From contig NC_018313.1 in assembly GCF_000234665.1 (NCBI RefSeq), positions 186,001 through 250,000 of the forward strand: a stretch of 64,000 nt of DNA, given 5' to 3'. Shown piece after piece: positions 38,920-49,200 of this stretch. The DNA is from Leishmania mexicana MHOM/GT/2001/U1103. Its lineage: Eukaryota > Euglenozoa > Kinetoplastea > Trypanosomatida > Trypanosomatidae. A program made the position numbers and the translations under genes. The stretch's first letter is position 1; each line of letters starts with the position of its first letter. The notes under the pieces are model-generated. The model made no database searches, was not told the origin of the DNA, and saw nothing but the letters and a program-made list of their open reading frames with translations.

Positions 38920-41832
38920 ATGCTGCCGTATGCGACGTCCAGCGGAGGCCAGTACTCCTCGGCCTCTTCCAAGGAGACACAATCAGACGCAGAGGCGGTG
39001 ACTGGCGCCTCCGCTCGTCTCTCCGCAGCGGCGCCGACGCTGCGCCAGCGGCGAGCAAAGGCCGATGATGCGTCAGCTCCACACAGCAGCAACGCGGCGG
39101 CAGCAGCTGCAGGGGCGCCAGCGCCAGCGAAGACCGATACAAGAGCAGCGGCTGCTCCTTCCTCCCACCCTGCAGTCGCATCGAGCCCGTCCTGCGTCGT
39201 CCTCTTCGGCTTCGGGCTCATCGTTGCTTTCTTCCTCTCCATTCTGATAAGCTTCCTGCTGGTGCAGCTGTTCATCGTGGATGGGCCCGATGCGCAGAGG
39301 ACCTTTGTCCGTCTGGAGATGGCCGGCAAAGGGCGCGAGTGGTTCCCTGTGTGGATGTCGAACTTGATTATCAGCACCGTGACGGCGAGCAGAGCCGGTG
39401 ACCAGGACGGCGCTGTCGTAGGTGGCAGCTTCGGTGCACCCGCCGGTCAACCCCGTCGCCCCGCTCCACCGCCGCTGACAGGGTCCAAAAGCGGCCCACC
39501 ACCACCGCCACAAGGCACCACATCGGACGCAGGGTCGGCCGCCGCTGAGCAGAAGCCGACCCCTGCAGCACGGCCATCGTCGTCAACGCGCCTCCACTGC
39601 TACACCCTCGAGTCATACAGTGGGACCTTTCTGCAACCGCACCGCAAGTCGACGGCGCCGCCTCTGTTCAGCTGCGGCACACGCGTTGTCGATCTTCGGT
39701 CGGAAGAGCGGCGAGAAGTGCTCGCGGCATGCCAGGCAGGGCGCGGCGCGGAGCCACTCCACGACGGTTCGGCGGATCCGAATCGTGAGGGTGGCAGCCT
39801 GCTCCCAACGCTACGGGTGGTTCTCACCCCGCAAGAGGTGCAGTGGCACTTGGCCGCGCAACCAGCTAACGTGGTCTCGCAGCGCATTCCGCTCAGCCGC
39901 GTGAACGACGACTACTGCGACTGCCTGGACGGCACAGACGAGTTGCTGACGAACGCCTGCTCCATGTCTGGCCCTCTCACCCCCGCAGTTGGCACACGCT
40001 GGAAGTCGTACCTCGTCTCGAGCCAGCCGCTGCGTCTGTGGGAAGCCGACGACGTGATTGCGCAGGAGGACGCCGAGGCACGCGGCTACCCGCTGCAGCC
40101 GCGGAAGCGCGGCGACGTTGGGGATCGTCTCTACGTTTCCCGTGGTTCAGTGCTTCCATTTGTGTGTACCTGTGGTACGGTGCGCCAGCTGCTCGCGCCG
40201 TCACTCGTCGGCGACGGCATTGTGGACTGCTGTGCGGCAGAGGATGAAGCTGTGCTTCAGGGCACCCCATACGGCGGCGCTTCGCCGCACCGCCTTAGTG
40301 AAGATCCTAACGTGGTGGAGGCGAACGACCGCGCACTGGAAACGGCGCGCGCGGCGATGATAACCCACTGGAAAGAGCGCAGAGCGAGCGCGGCGCAGTA
40401 CCAAACCGCCATGCCGTCCCCGTATGAAGACAAGCTGTACCCGTACCACACCTCTGCCCGCGCGATGCTGGTGGACAAGGGGTACTACTCCCTCTACACC
40501 TCACTCGAAGTGCAGCAGGAGAAGCAGGCGGCCGCGGCCGTGCTCGAGCGCGTATACGCACACGGCCACCGCATCCAGCGCCGTCGCGTGCAGAAGGGTT
40601 GGGACCGACTGGGCCGTCACCTTGTCGGCAACCGCACAACGTTGCAGCTGCAGCTCTCGAACGTTACCCGTGAACTGGAGTCGTTTGAGGAGTACGTGCG
40701 CTACCGCATGGACGAGGCTCGCACCAACGATCCACTGGCAGCCGGGGTGTCGGTGCAACAGCTGCAACATCACGCACGCCTCGTACATATGCACGACGCC
40801 CTCAACTCGGAGATTCAGCACATCTCCCTCACCACCCTGCATCGCGCCTACGGAGACCACTACGAGTACTATCCGCTGATGCGGCGCATCCTGCAACTGG
40901 AAGCCAGCCACCTCGTGGACTCCAGAACCCCGACCACCTTGGACGACACGACGGCGCAGCAGCGGAGAGGGCGGATTATCACACCCACAGAGGTGGAGAG
41001 GATAAACACGGCGGCCTACGCGGCCCAGCAGCCAGCGCCACCTCTCCATATCGACAACATCTCCGTAAGCTATTACGGATTGGAGGCGATGCGGCAGACC
41101 TTCGTCGCGCAGCGCTTTGACAGCCGCGAGGCACCGCTCGTAGCCCAGCGGCTTGGCCTCCTGCCGAACAACAACCTGTCCGCCTACACACCGGGTGTGT
41201 TCGATCGCACCACAAACCCGTTCCAGCGAGCCCCGGTGATCCCGACAGGCTCCTGGCAACCCTATCAAACCCATCGTGATGGACGGGTTATGGTGATCGC
41301 GGATCCGGCAGGGGATGTCCACCTGGCCCGCCGCGCGTGCGTGAGACCAGCCTCGACGCTGTTCCGCGGTGGTGGCCGACTGCAGTGGCCCACGCGGCAC
41401 CCCGAGGCACCGCACATGCTGAGCGTGTCCGACGCGATGGAGGCGAGGAGGACCGCCAAGGACAAACTCAAGGCGGCCTCAGCAGGTGAGACGGTGAAGG
41501 TCTCGCAGGTGTACACACCTTACCACACCAACACGCCGTCGGTCTTCGCGGTGGACGTGTACACAGGCGACATCCGCTGCGAACATGATTCTCCGCTAAC
41601 GTTGTCGCAGCACCGTGCACGTGGCCCCGGACGTGACGAGGATGCGCCGCGGCCCCGTGCACAGACCGTGCAAACTCATGTCGCATATCTGTGCGACACC
41701 AAGGACAGGATTCTCCACTGGGCAAATAACGGCAAGTGTTTGCAGGAGGTGGTGGTCGGCACGCCGAGTGCGTGTACGGGCTGGGCGTGGAAGGTGGCGA
41801 CGGAGCGGATGAAGGAAGTTGGGAAGGCTTAA
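38920..41832 (+). CDS. Glucosidase II beta subunit-like (PRKCSH-type) protein, membrane-anchored
   Basis: This protein has 970 residues. One strong hydrophobic segment (about 92-118) follows a hydrophilic N-terminus, giving a type II membrane topology. A glucosidase II beta N-terminal domain follows: HCYTLESYSG-like start, then VNDDYCDCLDGTDE at about 328-341 (LDL-receptor class A type calcium site) and a second Cys-rich block FVCTCG...GDGIVDCC. Long helical Gln/Arg/Glu stretches occupy 490-660. The C-terminus (FAVDVYTGDIRCEH ... GKCLQEVVVGTPSACT) resembles the MRH sugar-binding domain. Glucosidase II beta holds the catalytic alpha subunit in the ER to trim glucose added by UGGT. Canonical beta subunits are soluble with an HDEL-type tail; neither HDEL nor the trypanosomatid MDDL signal is present here. 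Confidence 0.85.
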   Translation: MLPYATSSGGQYSSASSKETQSDAEAVTGASARLSAAAPTLRQRRAKADDASAPHSSNAAAAAAGAPAPAKTDTRAAAAPSSHPAVASSPSCVVLFGFGLIVAFFLSILISFLLVQLFIVDGPDAQRTFVRLEMAGKGREWFPVWMSNLIISTVTASRAGDQDGAVVGGSFGAPAGQPRRPAPPPLTGSKSGPPPPPQGTTSDAGSAAAEQKPTPAARPSSSTRLHCYTLESYSGTFLQPHRKSTAPPLFSCGTRVVDLRSEERREVLAACQAGRGAEPLHDGSADPNREGGSLLPTLRVVLTPQEVQWHLAAQPANVVSQRIPLSRVNDDYCDCLDGTDELLTNACSMSGPLTPAVGTRWKSYLVSSQPLRLWEADDVIAQEDAEARGYPLQPRKRGDVGDRLYVSRGSVLPFVCTCGTVRQLLAPSLVGDGIVDCCAAEDEAVLQGTPYGGASPHRLSEDPNVVEANDRALETARAAMITHWKERRASAAQYQTAMPSPYEDKLYPYHTSARAMLVDKGYYSLYTSLEVQQEKQAAAAVLERVYAHGHRIQRRRVQKGWDRLGRHLVGNRTTLQLQLSNVTRELESFEEYVRYRMDEARTNDPLAAGVSVQQLQHHARLVHMHDALNSEIQHISLTTLHRAYGDHYEYYPLMRRILQLEASHLVDSRTPTTLDDTTAQQRRGRIITPTEVERINTAAYAAQQPAPPLHIDNISVSYYGLEAMRQTFVAQRFDSREAPLVAQRLGLLPNNNLSAYTPGVFDRTTNPFQRAPVIPTGSWQPYQTHRDGRVMVIADPAGDVHLARRACVRPASTLFRGGGRLQWPTRHPEAPHMLSVSDAMEARRTAKDKLKAASAGETVKVSQVYTPYHTNTPSVFAVDVYTGDIRCEHDSPLTLSQHRARGPGRDEDAPRPRAQTVQTHVAYLCDTKDRILHWANNGKCLQEVVVGTPSACTGWAWKVATERMKEVGKA

Positions 41833-42890
41833 AAATGCCTGAGAACGGACTGCTGACCTCGCCGCCTTGCTCACCTTCTACCGTGCGCGTGCGCGTCTTG
41901 ATCGCCGCCGCCACACAAGCACTCCGACATGTACATCTGCGCCTCCCTAGCGACGGAGCTTGTATTCTTCTTGATGGAGCATGTACCGCCATGCGCTCAC
42001 GGAGGAGGGTCGTCGAACCGGACGGCCTACCCCTCTTACCCCATCCCACCTCATCTGTCTCACGGGTGCATCGGCGTCGCGCCCCTTTCTTTCGAATCCC
42101 TTCCCTGATGATGCCGGGCCACCTCAGCCCGCGTGGTATCTCAGGGTCCCGTATGCATTCGTTCTGGGGAAGCCACGCGCCTCTGCAGCCTGCCTTCCGG
42201 TACTCGCTGCAGGCGCTTCGTGCTGGCGGGCAGGCGTGTCTGGTCCCGGCGCTCTGCCGAAGAGCCCTGCGGCCATGCGCATCGTGTTTCCCTCACCCCA
42301 CTACAAATCGTGTCGAACTACTCAACCATGATGCGCATCCCACCTACCGCTTTTCCGCTGCTGCTGGTGCGTTGTGGTGATGCTCGGAGTCACACGTGGG
42401 CCTACCCTGCGCTGCGTGCCGCGGCGTTGCAGTGAGCTGAGTGGCGCCAAACGGTCTTCGTCAGTCTATGTTCCTTGGCATCGCCGCGGTCCAGCAGAGG
42501 CGGATGAGCTGTGGCCTTGTATGCGCACACACCTGCTTCCCTGTGCGTGGTGGAGCGGACGCGTTGCGAGAAGGCAAAAACACATCCACAATGCGTCCGT
42601 CGTGGCGGTCAACGCGCACGGCCACCCCTACAAGGCAGCCTTCTGCCCACTGTCTTTCCTGGAGCACCGTCGGTATCTCGCTCGCCATTCCCCATCCCAC
42701 CCCACCCCACCCCCACACCTTCCTACCTCTTCTCATCTCTGTGCTGGCGACAACATATGAGTGTACAAGAAGTACACAAGTGAACAAGCTACGCTCGGTA
42801 CTCCGATCAGCCCGGTCGGCTGACACGACTCCACACATCCACACGGACACACAACGACTCCCCCACCCCCTCCCCTTCCCCCGCCCTCAC
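41833..42890. other. Intergenic region with possible SIDER element
   Basis: It contains the candidate degenerate SIDER-like copy D, a C-rich stretch (42695-42722) and a pyrimidine tract (42861-42888) directly before the next start codon. The acceptor AG is not clear. Frames crossing this region lack coding composition. Confidence 0.5.
42105..42440 (+). repeat. Possible degenerate SIDER-like element, copy D
   Basis: GCGTGGTATCTCAGGGTCCC at 42131-42150 matches the left end of copy B (GCGTGGTATCTCAGGGCCCA) except for the bases after CAGGG. It is preceded by GGGCCACCTCAGCCC, which resembles, from memory, the conserved 5' hallmark of ingi/L1Tc-clade retroposons. The right boundary is a guess because the downstream sequence does not match copies A-C. 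Confidence 0.4.
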
Positions 42891-45146
42891 ATGCCACAAC
42901 CGTCCTTCTTGCGCGTGCCCGTCGGGCTGGACGCCTCCCCTTCGAGTGCGTCGGTGGCTGTATCAGGAGCGGCAGCTGCGACTGCCGCATCGTCAACGAC
43001 CCGGTCGCCGATCACCACCATGGGTGGAACGTTCGTCTCGCCTTCCGTGCTGCTGCTCCGCCGCAACGTGAATGATCCGTACTACTATGCATCCCGTGCG
43101 CAGTTCTCGCACCGGCATCACCACCACCTCACCAACCGCGACCCCGCCGTCGGCTCGGGCGTCGCCGCAAGTACCCGTCCCTCTATGCGAAGGTCCAAGC
43201 ACCGCGCCTCCCCTGGCGGCGGCGGCGGCACCGTTTCGCATGTCACCCTACTATCTCTCGATGATAAGAAGCGCGATGACAGCGACAGAGTCGACAAGCT
43301 TGCGCAGCAGCAGCACCTGGCACATCAACCGGATGGTGGGCACTTTGCAACCGAGAACACCCCAACAGCGTTCCGGCGCAGGGCGCAGTACAGCCGAGCC
43401 AAGCCGCGTCCCATCCCAAATAGCCTACGCACAGGTAGCGACGCGATCGCCGTCGCCGCCGCTGTGGACACGTTCTACGCCACGCCTTTTCTGGAGCTCG
43501 CCTTCCGTGAGGCAACCGAGCGCGAAGTGGCGGCGCGGCTGCGGTTGAGCGTGCAGAAGATGTCGTCGAAGCTGCACACGGTGCGGGTGGAGGGATTGAA
43601 GGAGGCGACGGCTCAACTCTTGGAATGGACAACGCAGGCCTCCATCGAGTCGGCTGAGCGACAGCAAGAACACCAGCAGCACCAGCAGACCAAGTCCGAT
43701 GCGCGCCACACCGACAGTGCAGCTGCAGCCGCGCCAACGGGGCGATCGAACGTGGTGCTCCCGCCCTACGACGCGGTGCGTGTCGAGGTGTTAGGCGGGT
43801 CGTCGCCAGCCGTCGGCCATGGGCACTACCCCCACTACCAGCGCCCTCCCTCCTCTGAGTTGCCGCAGCGTCGCGACAAGGAGGCGGCCGCCGCCCGCTG
43901 CGCCAACGCGTTCCGCAGCCCCTCCTGGGACGTTGTGCAGCACGCGCTGGAAGGGGTGGACTACACGAACTCGATTTTCAACACAATCTTCGTACCTCGG
44001 CTGGAGGTGCGCAATGCCATGAGCACTGGGGCCCCCATCAGCGTCCAGCTGCCGAGTGACGTGGCGCTGCAGTGGACTACGCTTCCGACAACGTCGAGAA
44101 GTGCTGTGGGGGCAGCAAGCGGCGCGGCATCTCAAGGGACACCACCACAGGAGAACAAACTACTGCGAGCAGCGACAGCAGTCACCTACGAGGAGCAGGA
44201 GCTGGCCCTCCGCTACATCCAGGGCACGTGCCTGATACTCTACCACCAGCGACGTTGCTGCGCTGAGGGGTGCCTGCTGTACTACGCGACGGAGGTGTTC
44301 CAGTGCATGCGCAGCCACATCGACGCCCTCTTCACATCTCAGCGGCGGGAGCTGGAGGAGCGGGAAGGCGAAGAGCAAACGTGCCAGCGTGGGAAAAGAG
44401 GCCTCAGCACGAACTTCAGCAGTGTGAGTGGCGCGCGCACGCCCGGCACCTTGTCCGCAACCACAGCACCAGCTCTCACAGCGGTGTTGCGAGGATCGGG
44501 TCGCTCGCAGGTTTCCGTCGACCCGTCGCTTGTCCGCGTCGTCGTGGCGCTCGTGGACGCTGTTGAGGCCGCCTGCCACTACAACCCGTCGAGCCTGCGC
44601 CGTTTCGTGCAGACCGGCGGCGTGACGGCAATGCTGAACCTGGCGTACTGCCCATTTATGCCCACTCCGATCCGTGCCGCGGTGCTCAACACGATTAGCG
44701 TGCTCCTGCAGCAGGTGACGTCTCTGCGTCGGTATGTGGCAGCCGCGAGTAAGGCGCAGGGAACCAGCAACCCCGGGGGTCGCGGCGGTGCTGTCGAGCC
44801 GAACCCTGACCCACTCCTGCAGCGCATGTTAGAGAACGCGGTGCATGACAACCCACTTGGCCGGGATGGGCAGCAGATACCGTACTCCACTGACTTCGGC
44901 AGCGCCTCCAAGTTCGACTCAGCGGTGCGGGATTGGTTCTTCGCGAATGGGCTTGGTAACGTCATCGCGTCTGTGGCGCAGCTGCAAGACCTGCGCAACA
45001 CCTTCCAGCCCGCTTCCTTTATCGTACCGCAGGGAGCGGCCGCCGCCACCACCGTGACGCACGCCAACATGTTGCGTGAAGGCGAGCTGCATCGCAAGCG
45101 GATTGGGTGGCTGCTCGAGTGCATGGACGGACGAGAGCTGCGATGA
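42891..45146 (+). CDS. Conserved hypothetical protein, possibly ARM-like, 751 residues
   Basis: ATG 42891 follows directly on a pyrimidine tract; the frame upstream to 42441 is simple sequence. The first about 180 residues are Ser/Ala/His-rich. A helical region follows (FLELAFREATEREVAARL... LKEATAQLLEWT). The C-terminal half contains Leu-rich helices, including FVQTGGVTAMLNLAYCPF and IRAAVLNTISVLLQQV, whose pattern (loss-of-function 'GG' turn then paired helices) is like armadillo repeats, though I count only one or two convincing ones. No membrane segment or signal peptide is seen. Function is unknown. Confidence 0.82.
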   Translation: MPQPSFLRVPVGLDASPSSASVAVSGAAAATAASSTTRSPITTMGGTFVSPSVLLLRRNVNDPYYYASRAQFSHRHHHHLTNRDPAVGSGVAASTRPSMRRSKHRASPGGGGGTVSHVTLLSLDDKKRDDSDRVDKLAQQQHLAHQPDGGHFATENTPTAFRRRAQYSRAKPRPIPNSLRTGSDAIAVAAAVDTFYATPFLELAFREATEREVAARLRLSVQKMSSKLHTVRVEGLKEATAQLLEWTTQASIESAERQQEHQQHQQTKSDARHTDSAAAAAPTGRSNVVLPPYDAVRVEVLGGSSPAVGHGHYPHYQRPPSSELPQRRDKEAAAARCANAFRSPSWDVVQHALEGVDYTNSIFNTIFVPRLEVRNAMSTGAPISVQLPSDVALQWTTLPTTSRSAVGAASGAASQGTPPQENKLLRAATAVTYEEQELALRYIQGTCLILYHQRRCCAEGCLLYYATEVFQCMRSHIDALFTSQRRELEEREGEEQTCQRGKRGLSTNFSSVSGARTPGTLSATTAPALTAVLRGSGRSQVSVDPSLVRVVVALVDAVEAACHYNPSSLRRFVQTGGVTAMLNLAYCPFMPTPIRAAVLNTISVLLQQVTSLRRYVAAASKAQGTSNPGGRGGAVEPNPDPLLQRMLENAVHDNPLGRDGQQIPYSTDFGSASKFDSAVRDWFFANGLGNVIASVAQLQDLRNTFQPASFIVPQGAAAATTVTHANMLREGELHRKRIGWLLECMDGRELR

Positions 45147-46227
45147 CCTCCGCCCTCGAAGCCGTTGCGCGAATTCACGCACAGACAGACACAAGTTCGT
45201 ACGTGTGCGTCCCATTGCTACTGCTTGACAACTGTCGCCCCCCTCCCTCCCTCTGCTCGACTCCGAAATACACACGAAAACGTGCGAGGAAGACGCTAAG
45301 AAAAGCAACATTCGATCTTGTATATTGGCCGAACTGCACACATGGCGCTGCGGCCCCGGCGTCTCCTCGTCCGCAGCCCAAACATGTGTACGTGGATATA
45401 TATATATATATATACATACCCCCTCTTGGCTCCGCATTTCATGTGGGTGCCCTGAAGGCACAGATGGACGCACGCACGTGAATCAATGTCCATCTCCCTC
45501 ACCCTCACCTTCCCTCCCTCCCTCTGTGTGTGTGTGCGTGTGTGTGAGCACCATTCCCCGCGTACTCGTCCATGTCTCTCCCCGTTCCCCTGTCTCTGCC
45601 CCTGCTTTCCCTTCCTTGAATGGCCCTGGCCCTCTCGTGTGTTGCGGGGGTGGCGGAGGTGAACCACTCCCACCACAAACACGCTCACCCTCACACTTGC
45701 ACGGCGACCGTCTCGACCCACCACCACACCCGCCCTCGTTTTCCCACCCTCCGTTTCCTAGCAAGCTTGCACGGTGCGCCGTGTCCTCTCTCTCTCTCCC
45801 CCCCCTCGCCCTTCGCCTCGTTCGGTTTATTTTCTGCCTGTCTGTCTCTGCCTGCTTCTCTCCGGCACTCACAGCCCCCCCCCCCCGCCCACAGGGGAGG
45901 ACCACAATACACTACAGTATATATTTATATCTCCCCTCATCCCCCATTTCACTTTCCGATTTTGTTGGATGCTTGCTTGCTGGTTTTCTTTCTCTTCACG
46001 TCATCGACCCCCTCCCCTTCTCGCTGCGTTACCCGCCTGTCCGTCTGCGTGGGAGCCCACTGGCGGAGACGTCACTGCCCTTGTCTTTCGTTGCGCGTTC
46101 CGGCCCCAACAACAACACACACACCGTGAGGTGAGAGCAGCGCCTCTACGCCGGCAACGTTGCCTGTCCGCTCCCTGCTTTGGCTGACTTCTGTCCTGTT
46201 TCCCTTCCCGTGTGTACACACTGTCGA
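45147..46227. other. Intergenic region (1.1 kb)
   Basis: It holds an AT tract at 45396-45414, GT and CT runs, poly-C near 45872, and TATATATTTATAT near 45918. Pyrimidine tracts precede the next gene; several AGs near 46130 could be the splice site. No gene seen. Confidence 0.5.
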
Positions 46228-49200
46228 ATGAACACCCCGCAAACGTCAGCCGCCGATGCTGCCGTGGCGTGCCTCCGCCTTCTGCACCGCCTCCTGCAAG
46301 ACGAGGAGGTGTCACTGGCACAGCTGAGCTACCTTATCGAGAATGTGCACGATCCGTTGGCCCAAGTGTGTCTGCCGCCAAGCCAGCGCCCCATGGTTGT
46401 CCCCGCTCCACAGCTGAGGTCGCCATCTGCCAGTGCGTTGAACCGTTTCAGCTCTCCTGTCAAGCACGCACACTCGCCGGTGCCCTCGACAATGGCGGCC
46501 GCGGCAGCTGGTGAGGTAAAAGCGCGACGCCTGCCACCCCAGCCCGCCGTGGTCGAGCCGGAGGCGCCTGCGCAGAAAGAGGCAACGCCCGTCAAGACGA
46601 CCAAAGCGACTGGAATGATGCACAGAGCATCCAAGAAAGCTTCGAAAACGGATGCGGTGAGCGCAAAATCCCCCTCCTCCTCTACGTCAACCAGCAAGGC
46701 GGAGGCACGCGCCACGCTGACCTTCGGTCAGTACTGGGGCATCTTCGCCAATCTACCTACCCTGTATGGGGTGCACCTCTCCCTCGTGCAGGAGCTCGAC
46801 ACGGTCCTTCTACGACTCACCCAAATTGTGGATGAGCTGCATCCAGCGACCCAGGACACTGCGAACAGCGCGGTGCTCCACTCTCCTGCCGCCACGCCTG
46901 TCCCCGACGCGGGCCTCAACACACGCAAGCATGCTTCAGCCCTTCGTAACCCTTCCCTCAGCGCCCCCGCAGGCGCTCGCAGCGTCTACATCGAGATTGG
47001 CGTCATGGTTTGCGAGTTCTTCGGGTCTGAGCTGATGAAGCACTTCATGGCGGAGCACATGATGTACACAGTCAAGTACACGCAGCAGGCAGCGCCGCAC
47101 CTGCTGCGGTTGTCGCGGCTGTGGCGATGGTGCACAGAGCCATCGGGGTCGTCTGGGGTGTCGGCGGCCACCCTCGCCAGCCTGTCGGAGATGGACCAGA
47201 GGACGATCCTGCAAAATGATCTCTTCTTGGACTTTCTCTGGCGCTCCTTCGGACCATCCGGCATGCCAGAGGATGATCGGGTGTGCATACCAGCGCCCCC
47301 GGAGCTGAAGCAGCGCAGCGCGGCGGGCAGGCAGGGTCATGCGCTGCCCCCGGCAAGAGCACTGGCCGGCGGCAGCGGTGGCGCTCGACGCTCTCGCCCT
47401 ACCGCGGCAGTCTCGTCCCCTGCAGCCCGCTTCCCTCCCATCCCAGCGATGTGGGAAGGCTTCCGCACGCTTCTGGTGCTTCTTGCCACCCCGCTAAGCA
47501 TCCTGCGCCGCTACACCCACGCGGCACGGTGCCTGGTGGAGAGCGGCGCGCTGCTGCCGAAGGACCGTACGCGGCTGCAGAACTGCTTTATCGACGTCGC
47601 CGCGCTGCGCATCAGCGAGGAGACGAACCTTATCGTGGAGGAGCTCTGCCTGCACGATGTAAGAGGCATCATGGCGCTTATGGACATCCCGGCTTCCTCT
47701 ACGAACAGCGGAGGGCCTGTTTCCCTCGCCGGTGGTGAGCCGGTGAACAGCAGCGCTGCTGCAGCGCTCTCCTCCGGCGGAGTACCAGCGAATCACAGCA
47801 ACCGCGTCCTCATACACTACGGTCGTCTGCTGAAGCGCTTTGGGCGCGGGCGGCACGAGCGCCTTATCTTCCTCTTCAGCGATTGGATGTGCTACGCTGA
47901 GGAGAGCAGCAACGGTCGTTTCCGGGTGCGTGGCACGATTCCCCTTTCAGGGCTGCGCGTGGTGGCAGCGCGCGATGACCCGTCGTTGGACACGGTCAAC
48001 TGCTTCGAGCTCCTCTTGCCAAGCCTTTCAAAGCGTATCACCTTCTACGCCGCCTCGCCCGAGCAGCGGGACCAGTGGGTGGACGCGATCCGCTACACGG
48101 TGCGGCGGTTTGAAGTGCAGAAACAAAGGCCGCCTGCAACGAACGGCTCGCCGCGCAACAGCGGCATAAACACGGCGGCAGGAGACGGGGGCATGCCGAG
48201 CATGATGCAGCCTACAGCCCCGATGCTGATGGCCAACTCCCGGCTGAGCCGTCAGCGACACAACGACATCAGGTGGCAGGCGTGCGGGAAACTCCAGCGG
48301 CGCACGGAGGAGATGCCGCCGCAACCCTCGCACATCATCTCTGGGGCGGCCCGTGTTCCGTTGGCCGTCGTGGCAGGTGGCCCGGTGGCCGGGTCGTCGC
48401 CATTTCCTGTCTGCCACTCTCCGTCGCCGGCGAACGTCACGCACTGGTCGGCACGCGCATCTGTGCACCGCCGCATCCGTAGCCAGGAATTTATCGCAGT
48501 GCATCAGCAGCAGCTCGCGGCATCCTCATCCCACATCCCTACACCCACCCAAACCGATGGTGTCCCGCCAGGCGGCGGCGTTGCGACGGTGGAAACCAAC
48601 TCCAACCTGGACTCCATGGTCCCCCCTGCCCTCGACACAGGCAACATGGACAGCGCCTCACCGGTGCGCTCGGTGGACCGAAACCCGCCACCGCAGAGGC
48701 AGCGTTCTCACCAGCTCCTCTCCTCTGTCACATCGACGGTCGCCGTTGCTGCCTCTGCTGAACGGCGCAGCAGCAGCCTCCTCCACTCCTTCACCATGGA
48801 TATCATGGCCAGCCCAAACCGCGGCAGCGGCGGCTCGGGCGTCAGCACCCCGTTGCGCCCCCCTGTATCAGAGCGCTTCGAGGCGGTCAAGATCAGCAGC
48901 CGCGGAAGAAACCCTCCCCACCAACCGCAGCAGGAGACTGTCGCACTTCCAGAAGAAGTGGCACGTCACCCCAGTGGCAGAGGCGTGGTATCGCCGCCGT
49001 CCTCACCGGCAAGCAGCAGCAGCAGCAGCAGCAGCGGCGTGCTGGACAGCATTATCAGCACAGCGGCCCCACCGACGACAAGCTGCAAGGTTAGCTTACA
49101 GCCTTTTTGTGAACCACCCTCAGCTTCTGCGGAGGCACAGGCCTTGCCCGGTGCTAACTTGGCCCCGCCCAATAAAAGCGTCGTCTCAGTAGCCGAGGTC

